Shown here piece after piece: positions 1-7,370 of a stretch of DNA of 45,674 nucleotides. The stretch is from an uncultured Christensenella sp. (GTDB lineage: Bacteria; Bacillota; Clostridia; Christensenellales; UBA1750): the NCBI GenBank assembly GCA_905193155.1, contig CAJJNQ010000019.1:1-45674 (forward strand). The letters run 5' to 3'. The notes beneath the pieces are model-generated. The model worked only from the letters and a program-made list of their open reading frames with translations, did not search any database and was not told where the DNA came from. Position 1 is the stretch's first letter, and the number at the start of each line of letters is the position of its first letter. The translations under genes were made by a program, and so were the position numbers.

Positions 1-34
1 ATTACTACAACAACCGCAGGATCAAGGCAAAGCT

Positions 35-75
35 AAAGGGCTTGCCGCCTGCAATGCACAGACAGCAAGCCCTTT
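35..75. other. Inverted repeat near the window edge, possible weak terminator
   Basis: An 11-bp perfect inverted repeat (AAAGGGCTTGC at 35-45, GCAAGCCCTTT at 65-75) with a 19-base loop. Neither side is followed directly by a T-run, so it is not a textbook intrinsic terminator. It could end a gene lying left of the window or the leftward bioY transcript. No coding region was recognised in 1-201. Confidence 0.35.
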
Positions 76-159
76 CGGCTGCTTGAACAATTTTTACTTC
101 AGAATATTGTCTAACTTTTTGGGGGCACTTCAGCCGTGCACGGGATTTTTGCAGACTGC

Positions 160-181
160 GCAGGAAGAGGCTTCTTCCTGC
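160..181 (-). terminator. Hairpin just downstream of bioY
   Basis: A 9-bp perfect stem (GCAGGAAGA 160-168, TCTTCCTGC 173-181) with a 4-base loop lies 20 bases past the bioY stop codon. Its position fits transcript ending or 3' protection. There is no U-tract on the bioY side, so intrinsic termination is uncertain. Confidence 0.35.
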
Positions 182-201
182 GTGAAGCGCGAAAGCGCGT
201 C

Positions 202-759
202 TTAGCGCAGACCCGGAATCCGTTTGAACAGTGCGGGCGTGATCGCCGCTGCTGCCAGCAGCTTCGCCGCGTCAAACGGCAGGTAGATCAGGCACCAGTT
301 CCACAGGATGAACCAGAGCGTGACTTCCTTGGTCAGCACCAGCGTCATCACAAAGTAGCCGTAAACCGCACCGCACAGATAGGTCACCAGAATGCCCGCA
401 AGACCTGCAACCAGTGCGGCGGGGAAGAGCTTCCAGCGCTTCTTGAGCGCGCGGAAGAGCGCGGAGATCAACGGCGCGGACAGCGCCAGGCCAATCACAA
501 ACCCAAAGGTCGGGGAGGTGATGCTCGAAAAACCGCCGGAAAAGCCTGCAAACACAGGCGCGCCCACCAGCCCCAGCAGCACATACACCGCCATGGACAG
601 AAAGCTCATCAGCGGCGGCAGCATCAGACCCGCCAACAGCATGAACAACAGCTGCAGCGTGATCGCGCCGTAGGGGACCGGGATGGTCAGCTGCGCGCCC
701 ACCGCCGTCAGCGCGCAGAACAGCGCGCAAAGAATCAATTCCTTGGTCCGAAGTTTCAT
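202..759 (-). CDS. bioY: BioY biotin transporter, ECF S component
   Basis: Encodes a 185-residue, highly hydrophobic protein of the BioY family, the biotin-binding membrane component of energy-coupling factor transporters. About six membrane segments are visible, and the N-terminal RTKELILCALFCALTAVGAQ followed by IPVPYGAITLQ is characteristic of BioY. Length is normal. The ATG at 759-757 is preceded by an AGGAGG-type ribosome binding site (771-777, minus strand). It stands alone: no bioMN (ATPase and T component) or biotin synthesis genes are beside it, so it probably uses a shared EcfAA'T module encoded elsewhere. A BirA-type operator overlaps its promoter, which implies repression when biotin is plentiful. 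Confidence 0.93.
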   Translation of the reverse strand: MKLRTKELILCALFCALTAVGAQLTIPVPYGAITLQLLFMLLAGLMLPPLMSFLSMAVYVLLGLVGAPVFAGFSGGFSSITSPTFGFVIGLALSAPLISALFRALKKRWKLFPAALVAGLAGILVTYLCGAVYGYFVMTLVLTKEVTLWFILWNWCLIYLPFDAAKLLAAAAITPALFKRIPGLR

Positions 760-782
760 GGGATTTCATCCTCCTGAGCTGA

Positions 783-815
783 TTGTAAACCGTTATTGCG
801 GATTACGGTTTACAA
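783..815. promoter_or_regulatory. BirA biotin-repressor operator
   Basis: TTGTAAACC (783-791) and GGTTTACAA (807-815) form a perfect inverted repeat with a 15-base spacer. This matches the published BirA operator form, WTGTAAACC-N14-16-GGTTTACAW. It overlaps the -10 box and presumed transcription start of bioY. It predicts a BirA with an N-terminal helix-turn-helix domain elsewhere in the genome. Confidence 0.9.
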
Positions 816-842
816 TATAACAGCCGGGGCGGACTTTGTCAA
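814..842 (-). promoter_or_regulatory. bioY sigma-A promoter
   Basis: On the minus strand, TTGACA (842-837), a 17-base spacer and TATATT (819-814) form a near-perfect sigma-A promoter directed at bioY. The BirA-like operator begins within the -10 box, so bound repressor would block RNA polymerase. Confidence 0.85.
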
Positions 843-919
843 CGGAAAAAACGAAAGCGGCGCGGAAGAAATTTGGTGTAAAGAAATATCGTAATATGGA
901 AAAGATTTAATGAAAGTTT

Positions 920-948
920 TGTTTCAATTCTGAATGAAAAATAAACGT
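920..948 (+). promoter_or_regulatory. Possible atp operon promoter
   Basis: TTGTTT (920-925), a 17-base spacer and TAAACG (943-948) lie in an AT-rich stretch upstream of atpI. It is the best candidate seen, but both boxes are weak. The rest of the 760-1025 gap holds only the bioY control region and this AT-rich segment. Confidence 0.3.
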
Positions 949-1025
949 TAACCCGTCCGGAACACCTTTACAAACCCTGTTTTTTGGAGTAATCTTCTTG
1001 AAGGCAAACAAAAGGGGGGATGCGA

Positions 1026-1298
1026 ATGGATGTGTTCCGATGGTTCCCGGACGCCCTGGGTCTGCTTTGGGGATTGGCAGGCGGCTTTTTCAACTGCTGG
1101 CTGACCCGGAAGCTCCTGGTCAAGGAGATGAGCAATAAAAGGATCATTGCGTTGGTGATCATTAAACCGCTGACGCATCTGGTGATTCTGGTCAGTGCCA
1201 TGTTCGTTTCGGCGTGGTTTATGCTGCTGGCGGCGGCGGGCGATTTGCTGACACTGGGCGTTTTGTTTGTCAAAAGTTATTTGGATGGTAGGAGATGA
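1026..1298 (+). CDS. atpI: AtpI-like ATP synthase accessory membrane protein
   Basis: A 90-residue membrane protein at the head of the ATP synthase operon, with about three hydrophobic segments. Its position and topology match AtpI, a small Fo-associated protein implicated in c-ring assembly or ion transport; the sequence family itself is poorly conserved. The ATG at 1026 is preferred over the one at 1020 because the GGGGGG ribosome binding site (1014-1019) abuts 1020 but sits 6 bases before 1026. The stop lies 4 bases before atpB, and the atpB ribosome binding site is inside the end of this gene. No atpZ was found upstream. Confidence 0.7.
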   Translation: MDVFRWFPDALGLLWGLAGGFFNCWLTRKLLVKEMSNKRIIALVIIKPLTHLVILVSAMFVSAWFMLLAAAGDLLTLGVLFVKSYLDGRR

Positions 1299-1302
1299 TC
1301 GA

Positions 1303-1962
1303 ATGGAACTGGAAATCACACCGCAACCGTTCTATATTGGCGGCGTCAACGTAGGACAGTCGGTGGTGGTCGCTTGGTTTGTGACGGCGCTGCTGATCAT
1401 CCTGGCGATCGTGGTCAAGATCAGATCCAGAAACTTCACGGAGGTTCCCAAGGGTTTGCAGAACCTGCTGGAGTTCGGAGTCGAGACCATTCAGAAGTAT
1501 TCCAAGACCGAAGTCGGCCATGTATGGGAGGACATCGCGCCCTATTGCGCGACGGTCGGCCTGTATATCTTCGGCTGCTGCATGATCGAGATCTTCGGCG
1601 TGCGCGCCCCGACGACCGACCTGGCCATGACGCTGGCCATGGGCCTTGGCACATTCTTCTGGATCAACTATATGGGCATCAAGCAAAAAGGCGTCGGCGG
1701 ACGCCTGATGCACCTGGTCAAGCCCGTGCCGGTTATTCCGCTGCTGACGGACGTTGCCATCCCGATTTCGATGGCCTGCCGTCTTTACGGCAACCTGCTG
1801 GCCGGCATGATCGTCATGGATCTGATCTACGGCGCGATGAAATATTTCGCCGTGGCAATCCCGGCGGCGCTGTCGCTTTACTTCAACTTCTTTGACTCGG
1901 CCATTCAGGCCTACATCTTCGTGACGCTGACTCTTTCCTATGTATCGGAAGCGATCGAATAA
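1303..1962 (+). CDS. atpB: F1Fo ATP synthase subunit a
   Basis: A 219-residue Fo subunit a, which forms the half-channels that carry ions to and from the c-ring. The essential arginine is R160 in SMACRLYGNLLAG, equivalent to E. coli aR210. Conserved PVPVIPLLTDVAIPIS lies just before it and the C-terminal transmembrane hairpin ends in VSEAIE. The start at ATG 1303 is chosen for AGGAGA at 1290-1295, spaced 7 bases; the open frame extends further upstream from a TTG with no ribosome binding site. It is followed 50 bases later by atpE. Confidence 0.96.
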   Translation: MELEITPQPFYIGGVNVGQSVVVAWFVTALLIILAIVVKIRSRNFTEVPKGLQNLLEFGVETIQKYSKTEVGHVWEDIAPYCATVGLYIFGCCMIEIFGVRAPTTDLAMTLAMGLGTFFWINYMGIKQKGVGGRLMHLVKPVPVIPLLTDVAIPISMACRLYGNLLAGMIVMDLIYGAMKYFAVAIPAALSLYFNFFDSAIQAYIFVTLTLSYVSEAIE

Positions 1963-2012
1963 GCGTCCTCAAATCCGCAACGGAAGAAAAACGAATCTGG
2001 AGGTACATTGTT

Positions 2013-2240
2013 ATGGGTAACGGTCTGCTCGCCATTGGCGCAGGTATCGCAGTGCTTACCGGCATCGGCGCCGGTGTTTCCATGGGTCTTGCCACCGGCA
2101 AGTCTGTCGAGGCTGTCGCGCGTCAGCCCGAAGCGGCCGGCAACATCCGCTCGACCATGATGCTCGGTCTGGTTCTGGCGGAATCGACTGCAATTTACGG
2201 CTTCGTCATCGCTCTGATGATCATGTTCCTGCTCAAATAA
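2013..2240 (+). CDS. atpE: F1Fo ATP synthase subunit c
   Basis: A 75-residue hairpin of two transmembrane helices that oligomerises into the rotor ring. The polar loop is ARQPEA, and the ion-carrying carboxylate is E57 in LVLAESTAIYGF. The residues after it (S58, T59, Y62) have the same spacing as the sodium ligands E65/S66/T67/Y70 of Ilyobacter tartaricus. The matching glutamine of helix 1 is replaced by M24 (GVSMG). Coupling ion is therefore uncertain. A GGAGG ribosome binding site precedes the ATG by about 11 bases. Confidence 0.96.
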   Translation: MGNGLLAIGAGIAVLTGIGAGVSMGLATGKSVEAVARQPEAAGNIRSTMMLGLVLAESTAIYGFVIALMIMFLLK

Positions 2241-2261
2241 AGACCAAGGAGGCGCAAAAGC

Positions 2262-2753
2262 ATGGATGGATTATTCGAAATCGTTAATCCGCTGAGCCTG
2301 GTTCTGCACTTGGTCAACCTGGTCATCCTCTACATTGTGTTCAAAAAGTTCCTATACAAGCCGGTGGCCAAGTTCTTGAAGGACCGGCAGGATAAAATTG
2401 CACAGGAGCGCGCGTCCATTGATCAGGACCGCGCGGAAGTAGATGCGCTCAAGGCCAAGGGCGACGGCATTTTGGACGACGCCCGCACTCAGGCCGAAGG
2501 TCAGGCCGCGCAGATCATGGCGCAGGCGGATAAGGACGCCAAGGCCATCTGCGCCCGTGCGCAGGAACAGGCCAAGGAGATCCTCGAAAACGCCCGTCAG
2601 GAAGCGGAAGAGGAGAAAAAGCGCCAGAAGGACGCCATACGCGACCAGGTGATGGAGCTTTCCGTCGCCCTGGCCGGACGCATTCTCGAGCGCGAAATCA
2701 ACCCCAAGGACCATCAGAAGCTGATGGAGGAATTCCTATCCGAGGTGAAGTGA
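2262..2753 (+). CDS. atpF: F1Fo ATP synthase subunit b
   Basis: A 163-residue peripheral-stalk subunit: one N-terminal transmembrane helix (about residues 9-28), then a long charged coiled coil rich in Ala, Glu, Lys and Gln. The length and the C-terminal LAGRILEREINPKDHQKLMEEFL are normal for subunit b, whose C terminus usually binds the delta C-terminal domain. It has no added delta domain, unlike the b-delta fusion of mycobacteria. AAGGAGG lies 9 bases before the ATG. The TGA (2751-2753) is followed after one base by the delta-alpha fusion gene, so the two are probably translationally coupled. Confidence 0.95.
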   Translation: MDGLFEIVNPLSLVLHLVNLVILYIVFKKFLYKPVAKFLKDRQDKIAQERASIDQDRAEVDALKAKGDGILDDARTQAEGQAAQIMAQADKDAKAICARAQEQAKEILENARQEAEEEKKRQKDAIRDQVMELSVALAGRILEREINPKDHQKLMEEFLSEVK

Positions 2754-2754
2754 T

Positions 2755-4539
2755 ATGCTCAAAGGCACCGTAGCTGCTCCCGGACAACTGACGGAAGAGC
2801 AGATCGCCCGCGTCGAGGGAAAATTCTCCGAGCTTCTGGGGCAGGAGGTTTCCCTGAGCCTGCGCGTGGATCCGTCGCTGATCGGCGGCTTGCGCGTGGA
2901 GATCGACGGGCGTCTTTATGACGGAACCATCAAAAAACAGTTGACCATTACTGACGGAAACGAAGAAGTCGATTCTTCTTCTGAAACCGGTTTTGAATGG
3001 CTTGAAAAGCTCGGCGCGTCGGACAAAAAATCCGGCGGGATCTCTGAGGAAGAGCTGAATGAGCTGGAAAAGCGCGTTCGCCGCATGACCGCTTTCCGCA
3101 CCCGCGCCGAGGTCGTTCCCTCCGGCAGCGTGCTGAGCGTGGGCGACGGCATTGCGCATGTTTCCGGCCTTTCCGGCTGCCGCAACAACGAATTGCTCCG
3201 CTTTGAGGGCAATAAGTTCGGCATTGCATTCAACCTGGAAAGCGACAACGTCGGCGTTATCTTGCTGGATAAGACCGGCGGCATCGAGCAGGGCAGCCAC
3301 GTCGAGGGCACCGGAAGAGTCGTCTCCGTCCCCGTGGGCGAGGGACTGCTCGGCCGCGTGGTGGACCCGCTGGGCCGCCCCATTGACGGCAAGGAGCCCA
3401 TCCGCGCCAAGCGCTACCGCCCGGTGGAAACGGAAGCCCCGCCCATCATCGAGCGCGGCGCGGTCAATACGCCCTTGCAGACCGGCTATATCGCCGTGGA
3501 CTCCATGGTCCCGATCGGCCGCGGTCAGCGCGAACTGATTATCGGTGACCGCCAGACCGGCAAAACCGCGATTGCGGTGGATACCATCATCAACCAGAAG
3601 AACACCGGCGTGATCTGCATTTATGTTGCCATCGGCCAGAAGGCTTCCACCATCGCCTCCGTGCAGAAGACGCTGGAGGAAAACGGCGCGATGGAGTACA
3701 CCACCATCGTGGCCGCAACCGCGTCCGATACCGCGCCGATGCAGTACATCGCGCCCTATGCGGGCTGCGCCATGGCGGAAGAGTTCATGTATAACGGCCG
3801 CGATGCGCTGATTATTTACGACGATTTGTCCAAGCACGCCGTGGCTTACCGCGCCATATCGCTGCTGCTCCGCCGTCCGCCGGGACGCGAGGCTTACCCC
3901 GGAGACGTTTTCTACCTGCACTCCCGTCTGCTGGAGCGCGCGGCAAAGCTGTCCGATCGACTGGGCGGAGGTTCTATGACAGCCCTGCCCATCATCGAGA
4001 CCATGGCGGGCGATATTTCCGCCTACATTCCGACCAACGTCATTTCCATTACCGACGGTCAGATCTTCCTGGAAAGCGAGCTGTTCAATGCGGGTGTGCG
4101 TCCCGCTGTCAACGGCGGCCTTTCGGTCTCCCGTGTCGGCGGCAACGCGCAGACCAAGGCGATGCGCAAGGTGTCCGGCCAGCTGAGACTGGATCTGGCG
4201 CAGTACAGAGAGCTGGCGGTGTTCGCCCAGTTTGGTTCCGATCTGGACAACGCCACGCGCGATATGCTCTCCCAGGGCGAAAAGCTGACCGAACTGCTCA
4301 AGCAGGGACAGTACAGCCCTGTTCCCATGGCTGAACAGGCCGTGCTGCTGTACGTGATGACCAGAGGATTGGCCACCAACCTGGATGTCAAGCAGATTGC
4401 TGATTTCAAGGTAAAGTTCATCGAGTTCCTGCGCGCGCGCTATCCGCAGATTCTGCTGCGCATCGAGCAGGGCGGGCAGATGGATGAGGACACCGAAAAC
4501 AGCCTGATTACGGCGGCAAAGGACTACTTTAAGGGGTGA
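2755..4539 (+). CDS. atpA: ATP synthase delta C-terminal domain fused to subunit alpha
   Basis: A 594-residue protein about 90 longer than a normal alpha subunit. Residues ~110-594 are a complete F1 alpha subunit: beta-barrel start VPSGSVLSVGDGIAHVSGL, Walker A GDRQTGKT (264-271), YDDLSK, and the arginine finger R460 in SVSRVGG. Residues ~1-67 do not belong to alpha. They match the C-terminal domain of delta/OSCP, with LTEEQIARVEGKFSELLG then VDPSLIGGLRVEI and YDGTIKKQL, as in delta LS-EEQ...VDxSLIGGVVVRIGD...DGSVRGRL. An acidic, Ser-rich linker (~68-95) and a short helix (~97-111) join the parts. The delta N-terminal domain and a separate atpH are missing. The only in-frame ATG near the junction (3085) has no ribosome binding site. 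See findings. Confidence 0.93.
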   Translation: MLKGTVAAPGQLTEEQIARVEGKFSELLGQEVSLSLRVDPSLIGGLRVEIDGRLYDGTIKKQLTITDGNEEVDSSSETGFEWLEKLGASDKKSGGISEEELNELEKRVRRMTAFRTRAEVVPSGSVLSVGDGIAHVSGLSGCRNNELLRFEGNKFGIAFNLESDNVGVILLDKTGGIEQGSHVEGTGRVVSVPVGEGLLGRVVDPLGRPIDGKEPIRAKRYRPVETEAPPIIERGAVNTPLQTGYIAVDSMVPIGRGQRELIIGDRQTGKTAIAVDTIINQKNTGVICIYVAIGQKASTIASVQKTLEENGAMEYTTIVAATASDTAPMQYIAPYAGCAMAEEFMYNGRDALIIYDDLSKHAVAYRAISLLLRRPPGREAYPGDVFYLHSRLLERAAKLSDRLGGGSMTALPIIETMAGDISAYIPTNVISITDGQIFLESELFNAGVRPAVNGGLSVSRVGGNAQTKAMRKVSGQLRLDLAQYRELAVFAQFGSDLDNATRDMLSQGEKLTELLKQGQYSPVPMAEQAVLLYVMTRGLATNLDVKQIADFKVKFIEFLRARYPQILLRIEQGGQMDEDTENSLITAAKDYFKG

Positions 4540-4543
4540 GAGC

Positions 4544-5416
4544 ATGGCGAGCATAGCCGATATCCGTCACCACATGCGTGTGGTGTCACAGACCCGGCAG
4601 ATCACCAAGGCGATGCACATGATCTCTACATCCAAGATGAAGAAGGGTCTTGCGCGCTATGAGGCCAATGCGGTGTATTTGAGCGAGGTCAGGCAGACCA
4701 TCCGCGATGTGCTGACCCATACTGAGGTGCGGGATCACCGCTATCTCAACGCCCCGCAGGGCAAGCGGGCGGCGCATATCATCATCGCGGCGGATAAAGG
4801 TCTTGCCGGAGGCTACAACAGCAACGTGATGAATCTGGCCGTGGAGCACATGAAGGGCTTCGAGGAGAGCAACATCTTCTGCATCGGCCAGATGGCGCGC
4901 GACTTTCTGGAGCAGCGCGGGATGCAGATCGACATCGAATTTACGCACGTCATTCAGGACCCGACGCTCTACCATGCGCGGCAGATTGCCGAAACCATCG
5001 TTGAGCTCTACGACCAGAATCTGCTGGACGAGGTGTTTGTGGTCTATACCCGCAGAGTCACCGCCATGGAGCAGAGGCCGGAGGTCGTCCGCCTGCTGCC
5101 CGTGCGCGAGGAGGACTTTGACGATGTGCCCGGCCTTGTGAAGGAAACCGATCACGATCAGATTCTCTACGAGCCGTCGGTGACGGAGCTGATGGATCAG
5201 CTGATTCCGCAGTATCTGATCGGCATGATCTATTCGGCGCTGGTGCAGTCCTTCGCCAGCGAGCAGTGCGCCCGCATGAACGCGATGGATTCCGCCACGC
5301 GCAACGCCAATGAAATGCTCGACAAGCTCAGCCATGAGCTCAACCGTGCGCGCCAGAGCGCCATCACCAACGAGCTGGCCGAGATCATCGCCGGCGCCGA
5401 CGCGCTGAAAGGATAG
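4544..5416 (+). CDS. atpG: F1 ATP synthase subunit gamma
   Basis: A 290-residue central shaft subunit that rotates inside the alpha/beta hexamer and joins it to the c-ring. N-terminal helix IRHHMRVVSQTRQITKAMHMIS and C-terminal helix MDSATRNANEMLDKLSHELNRARQ form the antiparallel coiled coil, and the ADKGLAGGYNSNV motif of the Rossmann-like middle domain is intact. The start at ATG 4544 lies 5 bases after the fusion gene stop, with GGGGTGAGAG as ribosome binding site. Nothing suggests it has changed to match the altered alpha subunit. Confidence 0.95.
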   Translation: MASIADIRHHMRVVSQTRQITKAMHMISTSKMKKGLARYEANAVYLSEVRQTIRDVLTHTEVRDHRYLNAPQGKRAAHIIIAADKGLAGGYNSNVMNLAVEHMKGFEESNIFCIGQMARDFLEQRGMQIDIEFTHVIQDPTLYHARQIAETIVELYDQNLLDEVFVVYTRRVTAMEQRPEVVRLLPVREEDFDDVPGLVKETDHDQILYEPSVTELMDQLIPQYLIGMIYSALVQSFASEQCARMNAMDSATRNANEMLDKLSHELNRARQSAITNELAEIIAGADALKG

Positions 5417-5422
5417 GTTGAA

Positions 5423-6823
5423 ATGGAGAAAAACTTGGGAAAGGTCACGCAGGTCATCGGCGCCGTTGTGGACGTTCGGTTCGATCCCGACGCGCTGCCG
5501 AAGATCCGCGACCTCCTTTATGTAGAAGACGGCGACGCGCGCACGCCGCTTGAGGTGGAAAAGCACCTGGGCGAGGGCGTGGTGCGCTGCATCGCCCTGA
5601 AGGCCACCGAGGGCCTGGCTCGCGGCATGGCCGTGCTCAACACCGGCGCGCCCATCACCGTCCCCGTCGGGGAAAAGATGCTCGGCCGCGCGGTCAACGT
5701 GCTGGGCGAACCCATCGACGGTCTGGGCAGGATCGAGGCGGAGGAGAAGCTCTCCATCCACCGTGATCCGCCGCCCTATATCCGCCAGAACCCCGCCAAC
5801 CAGGTCTTTGAGACCGGCATCAAGGTCATCGATCTGCTCGCGCCCTATCCCAAGGGCGGCAAGATCGGCCTCTTCGGCGGCGCAGGCGTGGGCAAGACCG
5901 TGCTCATCATGGAGATGATTCACAACATCGCCACCGAGCACGGCGGCTATTCCATCTTCACCGGCGTTGGCGAGCGTTCCCGTGAGGGCAACGAACTGCT
6001 CAGCGACATGAAGAACAGCGGCGTCATCAACAAGACCGTCATGGCCTTCGGCCAGATGAACGAGCCGCCGGGAAGCCGTATGCGCGTGGCGCTGACGGGA
6101 CTGACGCAGGCGGAATACTTCCGCGATGTCAAGGGCACCGACGTGCTGCTGTTTATCGACAATATCTTCCGTTATGTGCAGGCGGGTTCCGAGGTTTCCG
6201 CTCTGCTGGGCCGCATGCCTTCCGCCGTCGGTTATCAGCCGACGCTGGCGGAAGAGGTCGGCGAATTGCAGGAGCGCATCGCTTCGACCGACAAGGGCTC
6301 CATCACCTCGGTGCAGGCCATTTACGTCCCTGCGGACGACCTGACCGACCCCGCTCCGGCGACGACCTTTACGCATCTGGACGCAACCACCGTGCTTTCT
6401 CGCGCCGTGGCCGAAAACGGCATCTATCCCGCCGTCGATCCGCTGGCATCCGGCAGCCGCATCCTCGATCCGCGCATCGTGGGCGAGGAGCACTACCGCA
6501 TTGCACGGCAGGTGCAGGAGACCCTTCAGCGCTACAAGGAGCTGAACGACATCATCGCCATTCTGGGTATGGACGAGCTGTCCGAGGAGGATCGACTCAC
6601 CGTGCACCGTGCGCGCCGCATCCAGCGCTTCCTCTCCCAGCCCATGGCGGTTGCAGAGGTGTTTACCGGCAATCCCGGCAAATATGTTCCGGTGGAAAAG
6701 ACCATCGAGGGCTTCAAGGCCATTGTCAACGGAGAGGTGGATGATCTGCCCGAAGCCGCATTCTTCATGGTGGGCGATATCGAGGAGGCCAAGGCAAAGG
6801 CCGCCGCAATGCAGAAGGAGTAA
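5423..6823 (+). CDS. atpD: F1 ATP synthase subunit beta, catalytic
   Basis: A 466-residue catalytic subunit of normal length. Walker A GGAGVGKT occupies residues 152-159. The catalytic glutamate and adjacent arginine are E184 and R185 in GVGERSREGNELL, and the DELSEEDR catch motif that contacts gamma is present. A small variation is seen in DNIFRYVQAGSEVS, where most bacteria have FRFTQAGSEVS. The gene starts 6 bases after atpG and ends 6 bases before atpC. Confidence 0.97.
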   Translation: MEKNLGKVTQVIGAVVDVRFDPDALPKIRDLLYVEDGDARTPLEVEKHLGEGVVRCIALKATEGLARGMAVLNTGAPITVPVGEKMLGRAVNVLGEPIDGLGRIEAEEKLSIHRDPPPYIRQNPANQVFETGIKVIDLLAPYPKGGKIGLFGGAGVGKTVLIMEMIHNIATEHGGYSIFTGVGERSREGNELLSDMKNSGVINKTVMAFGQMNEPPGSRMRVALTGLTQAEYFRDVKGTDVLLFIDNIFRYVQAGSEVSALLGRMPSAVGYQPTLAEEVGELQERIASTDKGSITSVQAIYVPADDLTDPAPATTFTHLDATTVLSRAVAENGIYPAVDPLASGSRILDPRIVGEEHYRIARQVQETLQRYKELNDIIAILGMDELSEEDRLTVHRARRIQRFLSQPMAVAEVFTGNPGKYVPVEKTIEGFKAIVNGEVDDLPEAAFFMVGDIEEAKAKAAAMQKE

Positions 6824-6829
6824 AGCGCT

Positions 6830-7243
6830 ATGGCACAGTTTGAGCTGGAGATCACCACGCCCGAGAAGCGCTTCTTCGATGAGCCGGTTGAGATGGTTGT
6901 GCTGCCTGCCACGGACGGCGAGCTCGGCGTGCTGGCCGACCATGCACCGATGGTGTTGGTCCTAAAGAGCGGCTCCGTCCGCATCAAGAAGGATGGACAG
7001 TGGTCCGAATGCGTTATCGCGGATGGTTATGCCATGGTCAGCCGCAAGCGCGTGCTGTTGCTGTGCCAGGTGGCCGAATGGCCTGAGGAGATTGACGAAA
7101 ACGCTGTTTCCGAGGAGGAGGAGCTCGAAAAGGAAAAGCTCCGCCAGGCGCAGAGCAAGCGCGAGTTTGTGCTCACGCGCGCAAATCTTGCGCACGCCAT
7201 GGCCAGGTTGAGCGCCGTGCGCCACCGCAGCATCAACAACTGA
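6830..7243 (+). CDS. atpC: F1 ATP synthase subunit epsilon
   Basis: A 137-residue rotor subunit and intrinsic ATPase inhibitor. The N-terminal beta-sandwich (residues ~1-85, with TPEKRFFDEPVEMVVLPA, DGELGVLADHAPM and ADGYAMVS) is followed by two C-terminal helices of high charge (EEEELEKEKLRQAQSKREF). It is the last gene of the atp operon and is followed by a strong terminator. Both domains are complete, so regulation by the epsilon C-terminal helices is plausible. Confidence 0.95.
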   Translation: MAQFELEITTPEKRFFDEPVEMVVLPATDGELGVLADHAPMVLVLKSGSVRIKKDGQWSECVIADGYAMVSRKRVLLLCQVAEWPEEIDENAVSEEEELEKEKLRQAQSKREFVLTRANLAHAMARLSAVRHRSINN

Positions 7244-7264
7244 GCGTGAAAGGAACAATTTGTA

Positions 7265-7297
7265 AAAGCCCTGCGCGGCAACGCCGCGCAGGGCTTT
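7265..7297 (+). terminator. Terminator of the atp operon
   Basis: A perfect 15-bp GC-rich stem (AAAGCCCTGCGCGGC 7265-7279, GCCGCGCAGGGCTTT 7283-7297) with a 3-base loop, 21 bases after the atpC stop. The T-run is short (TTT then CGT), but the stem is very strong. Confidence 0.88.
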
Positions 7298-7303
7298 CGT
7301 GAC

Positions 7304-7332
7304 TTGACGAATCGGGCGGATGAGCATAAAAT
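7304..7332 (+). promoter_or_regulatory. Promoter of the carboxylesterase gene
   Basis: TTGACG (7304-7309), a 17-base spacer and TAAAAT (7327-7332) lie between the atp terminator and the esterase start. This marks the esterase as a new transcription unit. Confidence 0.75.
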
Positions 7333-7370
7333 AAAAATCAAATCCTATACACTTTTAAGGGGGAAGAAAA

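Noticed and set aside
2755..2960. Idea that the alpha extension is a mis-called start into noncoding sequence
   Set aside because: The extension has a conserved delta-domain pattern, starts one base after the atpF stop, and no ribosome binding site precedes any later in-frame ATG.
2698..4554. A 618-codon open frame antisense to the delta-alpha fusion gene
   Set aside because: It is a shadow of strong GC bias at third positions. The predicted protein is low-complexity (rich in His, Gln, Arg, Ala and Gly) with no recognisable family, and the plus strand encodes a complete alpha subunit.
4586..6943. A 785-codon open frame antisense to atpG-atpD
   Set aside because: Same cause: a high-GC shadow, His/Gly/Arg-rich, spanning several real genes and their junctions, with no ribosome binding site.
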